Source of the DNA: Chitinophaga pollutisoli
Lineage (GTDB): Bacteria; Bacteroidota; Bacteroidia; Chitinophagales; Chitinophagaceae
DNA length: 64,000 nt
Reading direction: 5' to 3'
Assembly: GCF_038396755.1 (NCBI RefSeq)
Contig: NZ_CP149822.1
Location: 4,556,001 to 4,620,000, forward strand
The position numbers were made by a program, and so were the translations under genes. Of this stretch, positions 26,501 to 35,784 are shown piece by piece. Each line of letters starts with the position of its first letter. The stretch's first letter is position 1. The notes below the pieces were generated by a model, which made no database searches, was not told the DNA's origin, and saw only the letters and a program-made list of their open reading frames with translations.

Positions 26501-28001
26501 TTACGACGTAGTCATAGCCGGTAGCGGCCTCGGCGGCCTGGTTTGCGGAGCGATACTCAGCAAAAACGGGTACCGCGTGCTGGTGCTGGAAAAAAACAAG
26601 CAGCTGGGCGGATGTTTGCAGACGTTCAGCCGCGACAAAACCATTTTCGATTCCGGCGTGCATTATGTGGGCGGGTTGGAGAAAGGGCAGAATCTTTACC
26701 AGGTTTTCCAATACCTGGGGATCATGGATAAACTGAAACTCAAGCGCCTGGATATGGATTGCTTCGACCGCATCGCCTTCCGCGACGATCCGAAGGAATA
26801 CAAAATGGCGCAAGGGTATGAGGGGTTCATCCAGAACCTGTTGCAGGATTTTCCGGAAGAGGAAAAAGCGTTGCGCGAGTATTGCGACATGCTGAAGCAT
26901 ATTTGCGCGAAGTTTCCCTTGTACAACCTGCGGCTGGGGGATTTCGGGGAGAAGGAATCCGTGCTGGGCATGGATGCCGCCGCGTATATCGACGGGCTCA
27001 GCAGCAACAAGAAGCTGACGGCGGTGCTGGCAGCCAATAGTTCGCTTTACGCCGGGGTGCGGGGCAAGACGCCCATGTACGTACATGCCCTGGTCCTGAA
27101 CAGCTATATCGAAAGTTCGTGGAAATGCCTGAACGGGGGATCTCAAATCGGGAAATGGCTCGCCCGCGTGATCCTCGACAACAACGGCACATTGTTAAAA
27201 CATAAGGAAGTGAAAAGGATCGTGGCACAAGGGCACGAAGTGCAGTTCGTGGAAACGGCGGACGGCGGGCGGTATTCCGGGAAATACTACATTTCCAATA
27301 TCCACCCCGCCAATACGCTCGACATGCTCGAAAGCGACGTCATCCGCCAGGCCTACCGCAGCCGCATCAAAACCCTGGAAAACGGGAATGGCTGCCTGAT
27401 GGTCAATGCGGTGTTGAAACCAGGCTTCTTTCCGCATATGAACTACAATTTTTACTATCATGATGTAGATGACGTTTGGAGCGGACACGATTACGACGAA
27501 AACGCATGGCCCCTCAACTATTCGATGTTCATCACCCCCGATCCGAAAGACCAGCGCTTCGCCAACAGCCTTTCCATCCTGGCGTATATGAACATCCGCG
27601 AACTGGAGCCCTGGAAAGACACGTTCAACACCGTTTCCAGGGAATCGCCAAGGGGAGCGGAATATGAAGCGTTCAAAACCGCGAAAGCTGAAAAGCTGAT
27701 CGACCTGGTGGAGCAGCGCTTCCCCGTGCTGCGGCAATGCATCCAAAGCTATTCCGTAGCCACGCCGCTGTCTTTCCGCGATTACATCGGCACCGCCGAC
27801 GGGTCGATGTACGGCGTCATGAAAGATTGCAACGATCCGTTGCGGACTTTCATCAGCGCCCGAACCAAACTCAATAACCTGTTCCTGACGGGGCAGAACC
27901 TGAACCTGCATGGCATCCTGGGCGTAACAATGACCGCCCTGCTGACCTGCGGCGAATTACTGGACATGGAAAAACTCTTGCACGAGATAAACGAAGCGTA
28001 A
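26493..28001 (+). CDS. Phytoene desaturase-like FAD/NAD(P)-binding oxidoreductase
   Basis: 502 residues with an N-terminal dinucleotide-binding motif (VVIAGSGLGGLVCG, residues 6-19) followed by LVLEKNKQLGG and GVHYVGG, as in the phytoene desaturase/all-trans-retinol saturase group. It ends with the FAD-closing LFLTGQNLNLHGILGV block. Such flavoenzymes oxidise or saturate conjugated chains, so it may act on the polyene or its lipid partner. The start at 26493 overlaps the exporter stop by 8 bases; the longer in-frame start at 26427 lies inside that gene. Confidence 0.8.
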   Translation: MHSYDVVIAGSGLGGLVCGAILSKNGYRVLVLEKNKQLGGCLQTFSRDKTIFDSGVHYVGGLEKGQNLYQVFQYLGIMDKLKLKRLDMDCFDRIAFRDDPKEYKMAQGYEGFIQNLLQDFPEEEKALREYCDMLKHICAKFPLYNLRLGDFGEKESVLGMDAAAYIDGLSSNKKLTAVLAANSSLYAGVRGKTPMYVHALVLNSYIESSWKCLNGGSQIGKWLARVILDNNGTLLKHKEVKRIVAQGHEVQFVETADGGRYSGKYYISNIHPANTLDMLESDVIRQAYRSRIKTLENGNGCLMVNAVLKPGFFPHMNYNFYYHDVDDVWSGHDYDENAWPLNYSMFITPDPKDQRFANSLSILAYMNIRELEPWKDTFNTVSRESPRGAEYEAFKTAKAEKLIDLVEQRFPVLRQCIQSYSVATPLSFRDYIGTADGSMYGVMKDCNDPLRTFISARTKLNNLFLTGQNLNLHGILGVTMTALLTCGELLDMEKLLHEINEA

Positions 28002-28003
28002 TC

Positions 28004-29680
28004 ATGGCAAAGAAGAAGAGCATCTGGAGGAAAATAGGGAAAGTCCTGCTGTATATCACAGGGTTTTTCGTGCTGCTGATCGTGGGATTGTTTGTGTACC
28101 TCTGGATCGTGGCGCGCATGCCGCCGCCGGACATCACGGACAAGAGCAGCCTGCAATGGCAGCGCACCAGGCTGGATTCCACGGCGTATACGCTGGGCAA
28201 CAGCTGGTTCCGCAAGAGCCGGAGCGGGTTGTATGAAATGTATGTGGAAGGGAAGCCTTTTGAAAGGGGCGTTGTGTACGGAAAGCTGGCCGAAGAGCTG
28301 GTGCAGCGCCAGGAAGATCATTTCACCGAACAGATCGGGAAAATGATCCCTTCACGGACGTACCAGCATTTCCTGAAGTACCTCATCGGCTGGTTTAACC
28401 GGAACATGGATAAAAACGTGGCGGATGAATTCAAGGAGGAGATTTACGGTGTTTCGTTTTCCGCTTCGCCGGATTATGATTTCATCGGCACCAACTACCA
28501 GCGCATCATGAACTACCATGCCGCGCACGACATCGGGCATGCGCTGCAGAACCTGGCGCTGGTGGGCTGTACGTCGTTCGGGACCTGGAACGACCGCTCG
28601 GAGGACAGTTCCCTGATCATCGGCCGGAACTTCGATTTTTATGTAGGCGATAAGTTCGCGGAAGACAAAATAGTTGCGTTCTACCGGCCGGAGAAGGGGC
28701 ATCCGTTCATGATGGTGACCTGGGGTGGATTTACAGGTGTAGTGTCGGGGATGAACATGGCGGGACTGACGGTTACGATCAACGCCGCGAAGAGCGATAT
28801 CCCTTCGGGATCGGCCACGCCGGTGTCGCTTGTGGCGCGGGAAATCCTGCAATATGCGGGCAACATCCACGAAGCATATGCGATCGCGCAAAAGCGGAAA
28901 ATGTTCGTGAGCGAATCGTTCCTGATCGGTTCGGCCGCGGATAACCGCGCTGCCATCATCGAGAAAACGCCCGACAGCATTGCCTTGTACGATCCGCGCG
29001 GTAACGAGATATCGTGCGCCAACCATTTCCAGAGCCAGGGGCTGGGCGCTTCGGAGGCCAACAGGGAACAGCTGGCGGGCAGCGCTTCGCCTTACCGTTA
29101 CCAGCGTTTGCAGGAATTGCTGGAAAGGAATGGAAAGAACAGCGTGGCCAAAACCGTGTCGATCCTCCGCGACCAGCGCGGGCTGAAGGATGTGGACATC
29201 GGGATGGGGAACGAAAAAGCCATCAATCAGCTGATCGCCCATCACGCCATCGTCTTCAAACCGAAAGAAAGAAAAGTATGGATCTCCACCGCCCCCTGGC
29301 AACTCGGCGAGTTCGTGGCCTACGATCTCCATACCATTTTTTCGATGAAAGGCCTGCAGTCAGACCACGAGATCTGCGACAGCAGCGCCATCATCCCCAA
29401 AGATTCCTTCCTCCTTACCGACAACTATCGTAAATTCACGGACTTCCGGCGCCTCAAAGCCGCCGTGATGGATGGGGCGGCAATCGATGTGGACAGGATC
29501 ACGGCCGACAACCCGGAATATTATCATGCCTGGGTGCTCGCCGGCGATTATCTATTCAAACACAAACAATTCGCGAAAGCGAAAACTTATTACCAAACGG
29601 CGCTGACGAAAGAAATCGCCACTGGACCGGAAAAGGAGCACATCCTCCGGCAAATTGAAAAATGCGATAAACAAAGATGA
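28004..29680 (+). CDS. C45-type Ntn acyltransferase/hydrolase, membrane anchored
   Basis: 558 residues with one N-terminal membrane anchor (about 13-36) and a domain resembling the acyl-CoA:6-aminopenicillanic acid acyltransferase (peptidase C45) family. The likely N-terminal nucleophile is Cys189 in LVGCTSFGTWN, followed by GRNFDFYVGD near 208. The C-terminus (about 505-550) looks like a single TPR-type helical pair. These Ntn enzymes self-cleave before the Cys and transfer or hydrolyse amides. In this cluster it could join the aryl polyene acid to a second moiety, but the substrate is unknown. It begins two bases after the upstream stop. Confidence 0.75.
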   Translation: MAKKKSIWRKIGKVLLYITGFFVLLIVGLFVYLWIVARMPPPDITDKSSLQWQRTRLDSTAYTLGNSWFRKSRSGLYEMYVEGKPFERGVVYGKLAEELVQRQEDHFTEQIGKMIPSRTYQHFLKYLIGWFNRNMDKNVADEFKEEIYGVSFSASPDYDFIGTNYQRIMNYHAAHDIGHALQNLALVGCTSFGTWNDRSEDSSLIIGRNFDFYVGDKFAEDKIVAFYRPEKGHPFMMVTWGGFTGVVSGMNMAGLTVTINAAKSDIPSGSATPVSLVAREILQYAGNIHEAYAIAQKRKMFVSESFLIGSAADNRAAIIEKTPDSIALYDPRGNEISCANHFQSQGLGASEANREQLAGSASPYRYQRLQELLERNGKNSVAKTVSILRDQRGLKDVDIGMGNEKAINQLIAHHAIVFKPKERKVWISTAPWQLGEFVAYDLHTIFSMKGLQSDHEICDSSAIIPKDSFLLTDNYRKFTDFRRLKAAVMDGAAIDVDRITADNPEYYHAWVLAGDYLFKHKQFAKAKTYYQTALTKEIATGPEKEHILRQIEKCDKQR

Positions 29681-30039
29681 AAGGCCTGGGAACAGATATC
29701 GTTGAAGTAGACCGCATCGCGGAGAAGCTCGGGAAGAATCAGGGCTTCCGCGAGCTGGTGTTTTCTCCGCTTGAGATCGCGTATTGCGAGAAACAGGCCA
29801 ACAAATACGAAAGCTACGCCGCCAGGTTCGCTGCCAAGGAAGCCTTCCTCAAAGCCCTCGGCACCGGGTGGGCAGGCAGCGGCATGCAATTCAACGAGAT
29901 CGAAGTACGGAACAACGAAGCCGGCAAACCCGAGCTGTTCCTCACCGGCAACGCCGCCCCGCTCATGGAAGGCAAACAGGTATTGCTGTCGCTTTCCCAT
30001 GTGAAATCCGTGGCCATGGCAACCGTGGTCATCCTTTAA
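29677..30039 (+). CDS. acpS: Holo-ACP synthase (4'-phosphopantetheinyl transferase)
   Basis: 120 residues with both AcpS signatures: GTDIVEVDRI (5-14, Mg-binding Asp) and ARFAAKEAFLKAL (near 48-60). It transfers phosphopantetheine from CoA to the serines of the two carrier proteins here. The start overlaps the upstream stop as ATGA. Its place inside the pigment operon suggests a dedicated copy, though it could equally be the only one in the genome. Confidence 0.92.
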   Translation: MKGLGTDIVEVDRIAEKLGKNQGFRELVFSPLEIAYCEKQANKYESYAARFAAKEAFLKALGTGWAGSGMQFNEIEVRNNEAGKPELFLTGNAAPLMEGKQVLLSLSHVKSVAMATVVIL

Positions 30040-30050
30040 CCGCCAGATTT

Positions 30051-31343
30051 ATGTACATACCCGACATAGAATTACAAAATCACGCCGCCATCCGGCAATT
30101 CCAAAACAAGGAGCTGCAGCACCTCGTGGGCTATCTCCGCCAGTTTTCCCCTTTCTACCGCGAATGGTTCGCCGCCAACAATATCGATACCGACGCCATC
30201 CGCTCGGTTGATGATCTGCAACAGCTGCCAACCGTTTCGAAGGAAGACCTGCAGCAACGGAACTGGGATTTTCTTTGTGTCGATAAAAGCAAGATCGCCG
30301 AGTACACCTCCACTTCCGGCACCCTGGGCCGCCCCGTGATCATCCCGCTCACGGATAAGGACCTCGACCGCCTCAGCTACAACGAGTTCATCTCCTTCAG
30401 CTGCGCCGGCGGCACCGACGAGGACATCTACCAGCTCATGCTCACGCTCGACCGGCAGTTCATGGCCGGGATGGCTTACTACAACGGCATCCGCAAACTC
30501 GGTGCGGGCGTGCTGCGCGTGGGCCCGGGCGTGCCTTCGTTGCAATGGGAGAATATCCGGCGCATCCAGCCCACGGTGATCGTGGCGGTGCCGTCGTTCA
30601 TCCTGAAACTCATTGCTTTCGCGGAAGAGCACGGGATCGACATCAACGAATCCACCGTGAAAAAGGCCGTTTGTATCGGCGAGAATATCCGCAACACGGA
30701 TTTTTCGTATAACGTGCTGGGCAAGAAGATTACGGACAAATGGAACATCGATCTTTTCTCCACATACGCATCTACCGAGATGCAGACAGCCTTCACCGAA
30801 TGCCGCCAGGGCAGGGGAGGGCACCATCATCCCGAACTGCTTATCGTTGAACTGCTCGACGACCAGGACAGCCCCGTTCCTCCCGGCGCGCCCGGCGAGG
30901 TGACCATTACCACCCTCGGCGTGGAAGCCATGCCCCTGCTGCGCTACAAGACCGGTGATATTTGCCAGTACGACGAAACGCCCTGCAGTTGCGGCCGGCA
31001 AACGTTGCGGCTGTCGCCCGTAATCGGCCGCCGCAAGCAGATGATCAAGTACAAGGGCACAACGCTTTATCCGCCCGCGCTCTACGACCTGCTGAGCGAT
31101 ATGGAAGACGTGAGGGAATTTGTGGTGGAAGTGTTCTCCAACGAAATCGGCACCGACGAAATCCTGTTGCACCTGCACCCCCGCGAGGAGTCGGAAGACG
31201 GCGACCGGCGGATCAAGTCCTATCTCCAGGCAAAGCTCCGCGTGATCCCACAGGTGCGTTACTGCGCCATGCCGGAGATATTGAAAATGCAGTTCCCCGA
31301 GGGCAGCCGCAAGCCAGTCAAATTTATCGACAACCGGAAATAA
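30051..31343 (+). CDS. Adenylate-forming acyl ligase, PaaK-like
   Basis: 430 residues, the size of phenylacetate-CoA ligases, with the ATP-binding loop YTSTSGTLGRPV (near 83-94), a TYASTE-like motif near 244 and the RYKTGDIC block near 300. It is the best candidate to activate the aryl acid made by the ammonia-lyase and load it on CoA or an acyl carrier protein, the ApeH role. It is the last gene of the run; its TAA abuts the stop of the convergent DUF6702 gene. I start at 30051 because earlier in-frame codons lie inside acpS. Confidence 0.82.
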   Translation: MYIPDIELQNHAAIRQFQNKELQHLVGYLRQFSPFYREWFAANNIDTDAIRSVDDLQQLPTVSKEDLQQRNWDFLCVDKSKIAEYTSTSGTLGRPVIIPLTDKDLDRLSYNEFISFSCAGGTDEDIYQLMLTLDRQFMAGMAYYNGIRKLGAGVLRVGPGVPSLQWENIRRIQPTVIVAVPSFILKLIAFAEEHGIDINESTVKKAVCIGENIRNTDFSYNVLGKKITDKWNIDLFSTYASTEMQTAFTECRQGRGGHHHPELLIVELLDDQDSPVPPGAPGEVTITTLGVEAMPLLRYKTGDICQYDETPCSCGRQTLRLSPVIGRRKQMIKYKGTTLYPPALYDLLSDMEDVREFVVEVFSNEIGTDEILLHLHPREESEDGDRRIKSYLQAKLRVIPQVRYCAMPEILKMQFPEGSRKPVKFIDNRK

Positions 31344-31832
31344 TTAAAAGTTGAAAGTAGCACTGGGCGAGGGATTGTCCAGCTTCGTGCTTTGCCGGCG
31401 ACCGTTCACGATCACATGGATCATGTGGCTTTGGGTATCGTGCTCGGCATAGAGCACGTCGTTGCGCAGATCGAGTTTTTTGAACGGCGCGAGGGGCGCG
31501 CATTCCAAAAAGCACCAGGTGGCGTCTTCAGAGATTTCGTAGCCGAGGTAGCGGATCTGTAAAGGTTTGCCATCGGCCTGCAGGCTGAGGTGCCTGCGGA
31601 GGTACTGGGCCACGAGGGAGTCCGCCGCTGCGCGGTTTTTGGGATGGATGATATCCAACGGCTGTTTGGATTCCTTTTTCAGGACATTTTCGAGATCGTC
31701 GGAGAAGATGCGGACGCTGATTTCCAGGGTTTTCTGTGGGTTGTTGTAACGTATTTCGGTGACGCTCATGTAGAAAGGGTGCACTGCGGCCATCAGCGCA
31801 GGCAGGCACCATTTAAATAACATTACTCCCAT
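31344..31832 (-). CDS. DUF6702 family protein
   Basis: 162 residues, probably periplasmic: a short hydrophobic N-terminus (MLFKWCLPALMAAVHPFY) precedes HPFYMSVTEIRYNNPQKTLEISVRIF-like beta-sandwich sequence typical of DUF6702. No catalytic motif is visible. It is divergent from a HupE/UreJ gene 69 bases away, next to an M1 peptidase. The three genes often travel together in Bacteroidota as I recall, which suggests linked function. A start three codons later (31823) is possible. Confidence 0.72.
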   Translation of the reverse strand: MGVMLFKWCLPALMAAVHPFYMSVTEIRYNNPQKTLEISVRIFSDDLENVLKKESKQPLDIIHPKNRAAADSLVAQYLRRHLSLQADGKPLQIRYLGYEISEDATWCFLECAPLAPFKKLDLRNDVLYAEHDTQSHMIHVIVNGRRQSTKLDNPSPSATFNF

Positions 31833-31901
31833 CGGCCCTAAAATATTTTTATATTTACCGTTAACAGATTAACATTACGAAGTTACGCAAAAATCTACGC
31901 C

Positions 31902-32492
31902 ATGCAGGAGTTCAGCTTGTATTTCGAGGAAGGCTGGCAACATATAGCAGATCTCGGAGGATACGACCACATTTTGTTTATCATGGCGCTTTGTGCCGTT
32001 TACCTGATGAAAGACTGGAAGAAAGTGCTCATCCTGGTGACGGCTTTCACGCTCGGGCATTCGATTACCCTGGCGCTCAGTGTGCTCGGCATCGTAAGGG
32101 TGTCTACCGACCTTATAGAATTCCTTATCCCGGTAACGATTGTGTTGACGGCGCTGGGAAATGTAATCCGGGGAGGCAAGGAACCGGCGCGCGCTAACTG
32201 GAATTACTTTTTCGCGATTTTTTTCGGGTTGATCCACGGGCTGGGGTTCTCCAACTACCTCCGCAGCATGCTGGGCTCGCAGGCCGATATCCTGCAGCCG
32301 CTACTGGCCTTTAACCTGGGCCTCGAATTCGGGCAGTTGATCATTGTAACAATCGTGCTCCTCCTTTCCCAGCTGATCATCCGCTTCAGCAGGGCTTCGC
32401 GCCGCGACTGGACGCTGTTCCTCTCCGCCGCGATCTTCGGGGTGGCATTCGTAATGAGTATAGAAAGATTTGCATTATTACTGGAAAAATAG
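31902..32492 (+). CDS. HupE/UreJ family membrane protein
   Basis: 196 residues with about six membrane segments and the family landmarks GGYDHILFIMAL (residues 20-31), TAFTLGHSITLAL near 55 and IHGLGFSNYL near 110. HupE/UreJ relatives are secondary transporters for nickel or cobalt. This type 2 branch is common in Bacteroidota, and its substrate is not established. It ends 7 bases before the M1 peptidase start, implying one operon. Confidence 0.8.
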   Translation: MQEFSLYFEEGWQHIADLGGYDHILFIMALCAVYLMKDWKKVLILVTAFTLGHSITLALSVLGIVRVSTDLIEFLIPVTIVLTALGNVIRGGKEPARANWNYFFAIFFGLIHGLGFSNYLRSMLGSQADILQPLLAFNLGLEFGQLIIVTIVLLLSQLIIRFSRASRRDWTLFLSAAIFGVAFVMSIERFALLLEK

Positions 32493-32499
32493 ATCATCG

Positions 32500-34818
32500 A
32501 TGACGATACGTTCCATCTTAGGATGCCTCCTGGTAGCCGCGCCGCTCGCAACGCTGGCGCAGAACCCGGGCTCCAATCACGGCAACCGCTTCGAACAACT
32601 GGGCACCCTGCTGAGCGATCCCAACATGTACCGCTCCGCTTCCGGCGTTCCAGGACCGAAATACTGGCAACAACGCGCGGATTACGATATCACCGCCGAG
32701 CTCGACGAAGCGCAGCGCCGCCTCATCGGCTCGGAAACCGTGACGTATTATAACAATTCCCCCGACCCGCTTACTTACATCTGGCTCCAGCTCGACGAAA
32801 ATGAGCATGACCCGAAGTCGGACAACAACAGCTTCGACGGCAGCACGATGAAAGACCGGATGAGCAGCCGCGAAATCGGCCGTTTACTGGGCATGGAGCA
32901 AGGGCATGGGGTGAATATCACCAAAGTGACCGACGCCTCCGGGAAACCGCTGCCATACACCATCAATCAAACCATGATGCGCATCGAAATGCCGCAAACG
33001 CTGGCGCCGGGCGCGAAAATTGTGTTTAAAATAGACTGGTGGTATAAGATCCCCAACCGCATGACCATTGGCGGAAGGGGCGGTTACGAGCATTTCGCGG
33101 CCGATGGAAATGACCTGTACACCATGGCGCAGTGGTACCCCCGCCTCGCCGTGTATTCCGACTTCCAGGGATGGCAGAACAAACAGTTCACCGGCCGCGG
33201 CGAATTCGCCCTCACCTTCGGGAACTTTAAAGTGAAAATGACCGTTCCGGCGGATCATGTGGTAGGCGCAACCGGGGAATGCCGGAACTATAAAGAAATG
33301 CTCACCCCTGCACAGTTCCAGCGCTGGCAGCAGGCACAGAAGGCAGCGGAACCACTAGAGATCGTGACCCTCGCAGAAGCGCAGGAAGCCATGAAAGGCA
33401 AATCCACCCGCAAAAAAACCTGGATCTACGAAGCCACCAACGTACGCGATTTCGCGTGGGTTGCCTCCCGCAGGCTCGTGTGGGACGCCATGGGCGTTAA
33501 CATCGAAGGCAAACCTGTGATGGCTATGAGCTACTACGGCCCCGAAGCCTATCCGCTCTACCGCCGCTATTCCACTAAAGTAGTCGCTCACACGCTGCGT
33601 TCCTACTCGAACCATACCATTCCATACCCTTATCCCGTTGCCATTTCCGTGGAAGCGGCCAACGGTATGGAATACCCCATGATCTGCTTCAACTACGGCC
33701 GTGCGGAAGCGGACGGCACGTACAGCGAAACCACGAAAAACGGTATGATCGGCGTGATCATCCACGAAGTAGGCCACAACTTCTTCCCTATGATCGTCAA
33801 TTCCGATGAACGCCAGTGGACCTGGATGGACGAAGGGCTCAATACTTTTTGCCAGTTCATGGCCGAACAGGAGTGGGACAGCAACTTCCCTTCGCGCCGC
33901 GGCCCCGCGCACCACATCGTGGAATACATGAGCATGCCGAAAGACAAGCTGGAACCCGTGATGAGCAATTCCGAAAACATCATCATGTTCGGTCCCAACG
34001 CCTACGCCAAACCCGCCACGGCACTGAATATCCTCCGCGAAACCGTGATGGGCCGCGAACTGTTCGACTACGCCTTCCGGGAATATGCCCGCCGATGGGC
34101 TTTCAAACATCCCACCCCGGCCGATTTCTTCCGCACGATGGAAGATGCCTCCGCCGTGGACCTGGATTGGTTCTGGCGCGGCTGGTTCTTCGGCACCGAA
34201 CCGGTAGATATCTCGATCGACAGCGTAAAATGGTACCGGATGGATGCGAAAGATCCCGCCGAAAACAATAAAGCCGCCGAAGCCGCCGCCCTCCGTGAAA
34301 ACACGCACATCGCGCAAACGCGGAATAAAGCCGAAGGCATGAAATACGTGGTGGACCAGGATACCAGCCTGCAGGACTTCTACAGCAAATGGGACCGCTA
34401 CGCTGTAACGCCCGCCCAGTCGGCCGCTTACCAGCAAATGAAGGCCAGCCTTACGCCCGAAGAAAAGAAGCGCTACGAAAGCAAAAAGAACTTCTACGAA
34501 GTAACATTCAAAAATATCGGCGGCAACGTGATGCCCGTTATCGTGGAATGGACTTTCGCCGACGGCACAAAGGAAGTGGACCGCATTTCCGCATACATCT
34601 GGCGCCACAACGAACAGGAAGTGACGAAAGTGTTTGCGAAAGACAAACAAGTGGTGTCCGTGCAACTCGATCCCTACCGCGAAACCGCGGATATCGACGA
34701 GTCCAACAACAGCTGGCCCCGCCAGGCCACGCCTTCCCGGTTCGAGCTGTTCAAGTCGGAACGCGCGGCGCGGGGTACTTCCACCGGCGGCAACCCGATG
34801 CAACAGGCACGCCAATAA
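32500..34818 (+). CDS. Secreted M1-family zinc metallopeptidase
   Basis: 772 residues with a signal peptide (cleavage near LATLAQ) and a gluzincin catalytic domain. The zinc motif HEVGHNF is followed 18 residues on by the third ligand in WMDEGLNTF (near 430-455). The exopeptidase GAMEN motif appears as AANGMEY, typical of divergent bacterial M1 enzymes. It would cleave peptides in the periplasm or outside the cell. Start chosen at 32500, which gives a clean signal peptide. A strong terminator follows. Confidence 0.87.
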   Translation: MTIRSILGCLLVAAPLATLAQNPGSNHGNRFEQLGTLLSDPNMYRSASGVPGPKYWQQRADYDITAELDEAQRRLIGSETVTYYNNSPDPLTYIWLQLDENEHDPKSDNNSFDGSTMKDRMSSREIGRLLGMEQGHGVNITKVTDASGKPLPYTINQTMMRIEMPQTLAPGAKIVFKIDWWYKIPNRMTIGGRGGYEHFAADGNDLYTMAQWYPRLAVYSDFQGWQNKQFTGRGEFALTFGNFKVKMTVPADHVVGATGECRNYKEMLTPAQFQRWQQAQKAAEPLEIVTLAEAQEAMKGKSTRKKTWIYEATNVRDFAWVASRRLVWDAMGVNIEGKPVMAMSYYGPEAYPLYRRYSTKVVAHTLRSYSNHTIPYPYPVAISVEAANGMEYPMICFNYGRAEADGTYSETTKNGMIGVIIHEVGHNFFPMIVNSDERQWTWMDEGLNTFCQFMAEQEWDSNFPSRRGPAHHIVEYMSMPKDKLEPVMSNSENIIMFGPNAYAKPATALNILRETVMGRELFDYAFREYARRWAFKHPTPADFFRTMEDASAVDLDWFWRGWFFGTEPVDISIDSVKWYRMDAKDPAENNKAAEAAALRENTHIAQTRNKAEGMKYVVDQDTSLQDFYSKWDRYAVTPAQSAAYQQMKASLTPEEKKRYESKKNFYEVTFKNIGGNVMPVIVEWTFADGTKEVDRISAYIWRHNEQEVTKVFAKDKQVVSVQLDPYRETADIDESNNSWPRQATPSRFELFKSERAARGTSTGGNPMQQARQ

Positions 34819-34841
34819 ATCAACGAATTACCAGAAATAGG

Positions 34842-34869
34842 AAAGGTGCGGAGAACCGCACCTTTTTTT
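34842..34869 (+). terminator. Rho-independent terminator after the M1 peptidase
   Basis: Ten-bp stem AAAGGTGCGG/CCGCACCTTT with an AGAA loop and a run of seven T at 34863-34869, placed 23 bases after the stop. Confidence 0.9.
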
Positions 34870-34896
34870 ATCGTATATAGTCAGTGAACAAAAATA

Positions 34897-35454
34897 TCAG
34901 CGTTTGGCGATCAATTCCCAGGTCTTCAGGTCAAACAGCACGATCTCGTCCTTATCCGTTTTATCGTGTTTGCCGTTATTGTTGGTGTCATAATATCCAT
35001 TGATGACGATCACACCGGTTTCGCGGTGAACAACATGGTGAACGGTGAAAAACCGGTCGTCGGTCAGTTGTTTCTTCTGCTTGCCGTCCGGAGAAATCAC
35101 GATTACCTGTATGGGATCGTTCCAGTCGATCCGGCGGTTTTTATCGAGGGTGACGGTACGCGCGGTCAGCACGATGGTATTGACGCCCAGGCTGTCGAAC
35201 TTGAATTGTTCCCAGTTATGCAGTGAGGCGTTTTCTCCGAAATCAACGGGGTTGGCCTGGCCGTTTTTCGTGTTGATGAAGAGGAGATATTCCCGGTGGA
35301 CAGTGCCCATTTTGCCTAGGTTATCGATGGAAGTGAGTACGTAAGGTGTGCCGTCGATCGGTCTTAACCGATTGAAAATGTTATAATTGTATTTGTCTTG
35401 TCCGTAGGTGGAAAGGGTGGTGAGCAGGCAGATGATGGGAAGGGCGGATTTCAT
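34897..35454 (-). CDS. Secreted protein of unknown function
   Basis: 185 residues with a signal peptide (MKSALPIICLLTTLSTYG). The mature part looks like beta-propeller fragments, for example VIVISPDGKQKKQLTDDRFF (near 125-145). A Ca-binding-like loop YYDTNNNGKHDKTDKDEI near 155-172 resembles an EF-hand or dockerin loop. I do not recognise the family. Its 3' end faces the M1 peptidase terminator. Confidence 0.7.
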   Translation of the reverse strand: MKSALPIICLLTTLSTYGQDKYNYNIFNRLRPIDGTPYVLTSIDNLGKMGTVHREYLLFINTKNGQANPVDFGENASLHNWEQFKFDSLGVNTIVLTARTVTLDKNRRIDWNDPIQVIVISPDGKQKKQLTDDRFFTVHHVVHRETGVIVINGYYDTNNNGKHDKTDKDEIVLFDLKTWELIAKR

Positions 35455-35540
35455 TGGTAATCAGTTGTAGGGTGGATAAATCGGGACGTTTCCCGTATAA
35501 AGACGCCCGGGTTTGGGAAAAGTTTCAATGAAAGTATACG

Positions 35541-35568
35541 AAAAAAGCCCGCCGGGGTTGCGGCGGGC
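35541..35568 (-). terminator. Rho-independent terminator of the SPFH-Arc operon
   Basis: Read on the minus strand: GCCCGCCG, a 6-base loop, CGGCGGGC, then six T. It lies 21 bases past the Arc-like gene stop. Confidence 0.88.
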
Positions 35569-35589
35569 GGTATGGTGGAGTAAGGCTGA

Positions 35590-35781
35590 TTATTCGGTGT
35601 CGCCTTTTTTGTCTTTCGGTTTTTTCTTTTCCCTGCCGGCGTCGCGGAGGGCTTTTGCGATGATCCATTCCAGTTGGCCGTTGACGCTGCGGAATTCGTC
35701 GGCGGCCCATCGCTCGAGGGCTTCGTAGGTGGCGCCGTCGAGCCGGAGGACGAATGATTTTTTCTGGTCTTTTCCGGGCAT
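35590..35781 (-). CDS. Arc-family ribbon-helix-helix DNA-binding protein
   Basis: 63 residues. The N-terminal strand [19 protein letters not shown] and the following helices fit an Arc/MetJ ribbon-helix-helix fold, with a charged [10 protein letters not shown] tail. It starts three bases after the SPFH gene stop, so the pair is one operon. The operon promoter carries two 8-bp palindromes 11 bp apart, the geometry used by Arc tetramers, so this protein is the likely autorepressor. Confidence 0.82.
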   Translation of the reverse strand: MPGKDQKKSFVLRLDGATYEALERWAADEFRSVNGQLEWIIAKALRDAGREKKKPKDKKGDTE

Positions 35782-35784
35782 GGC

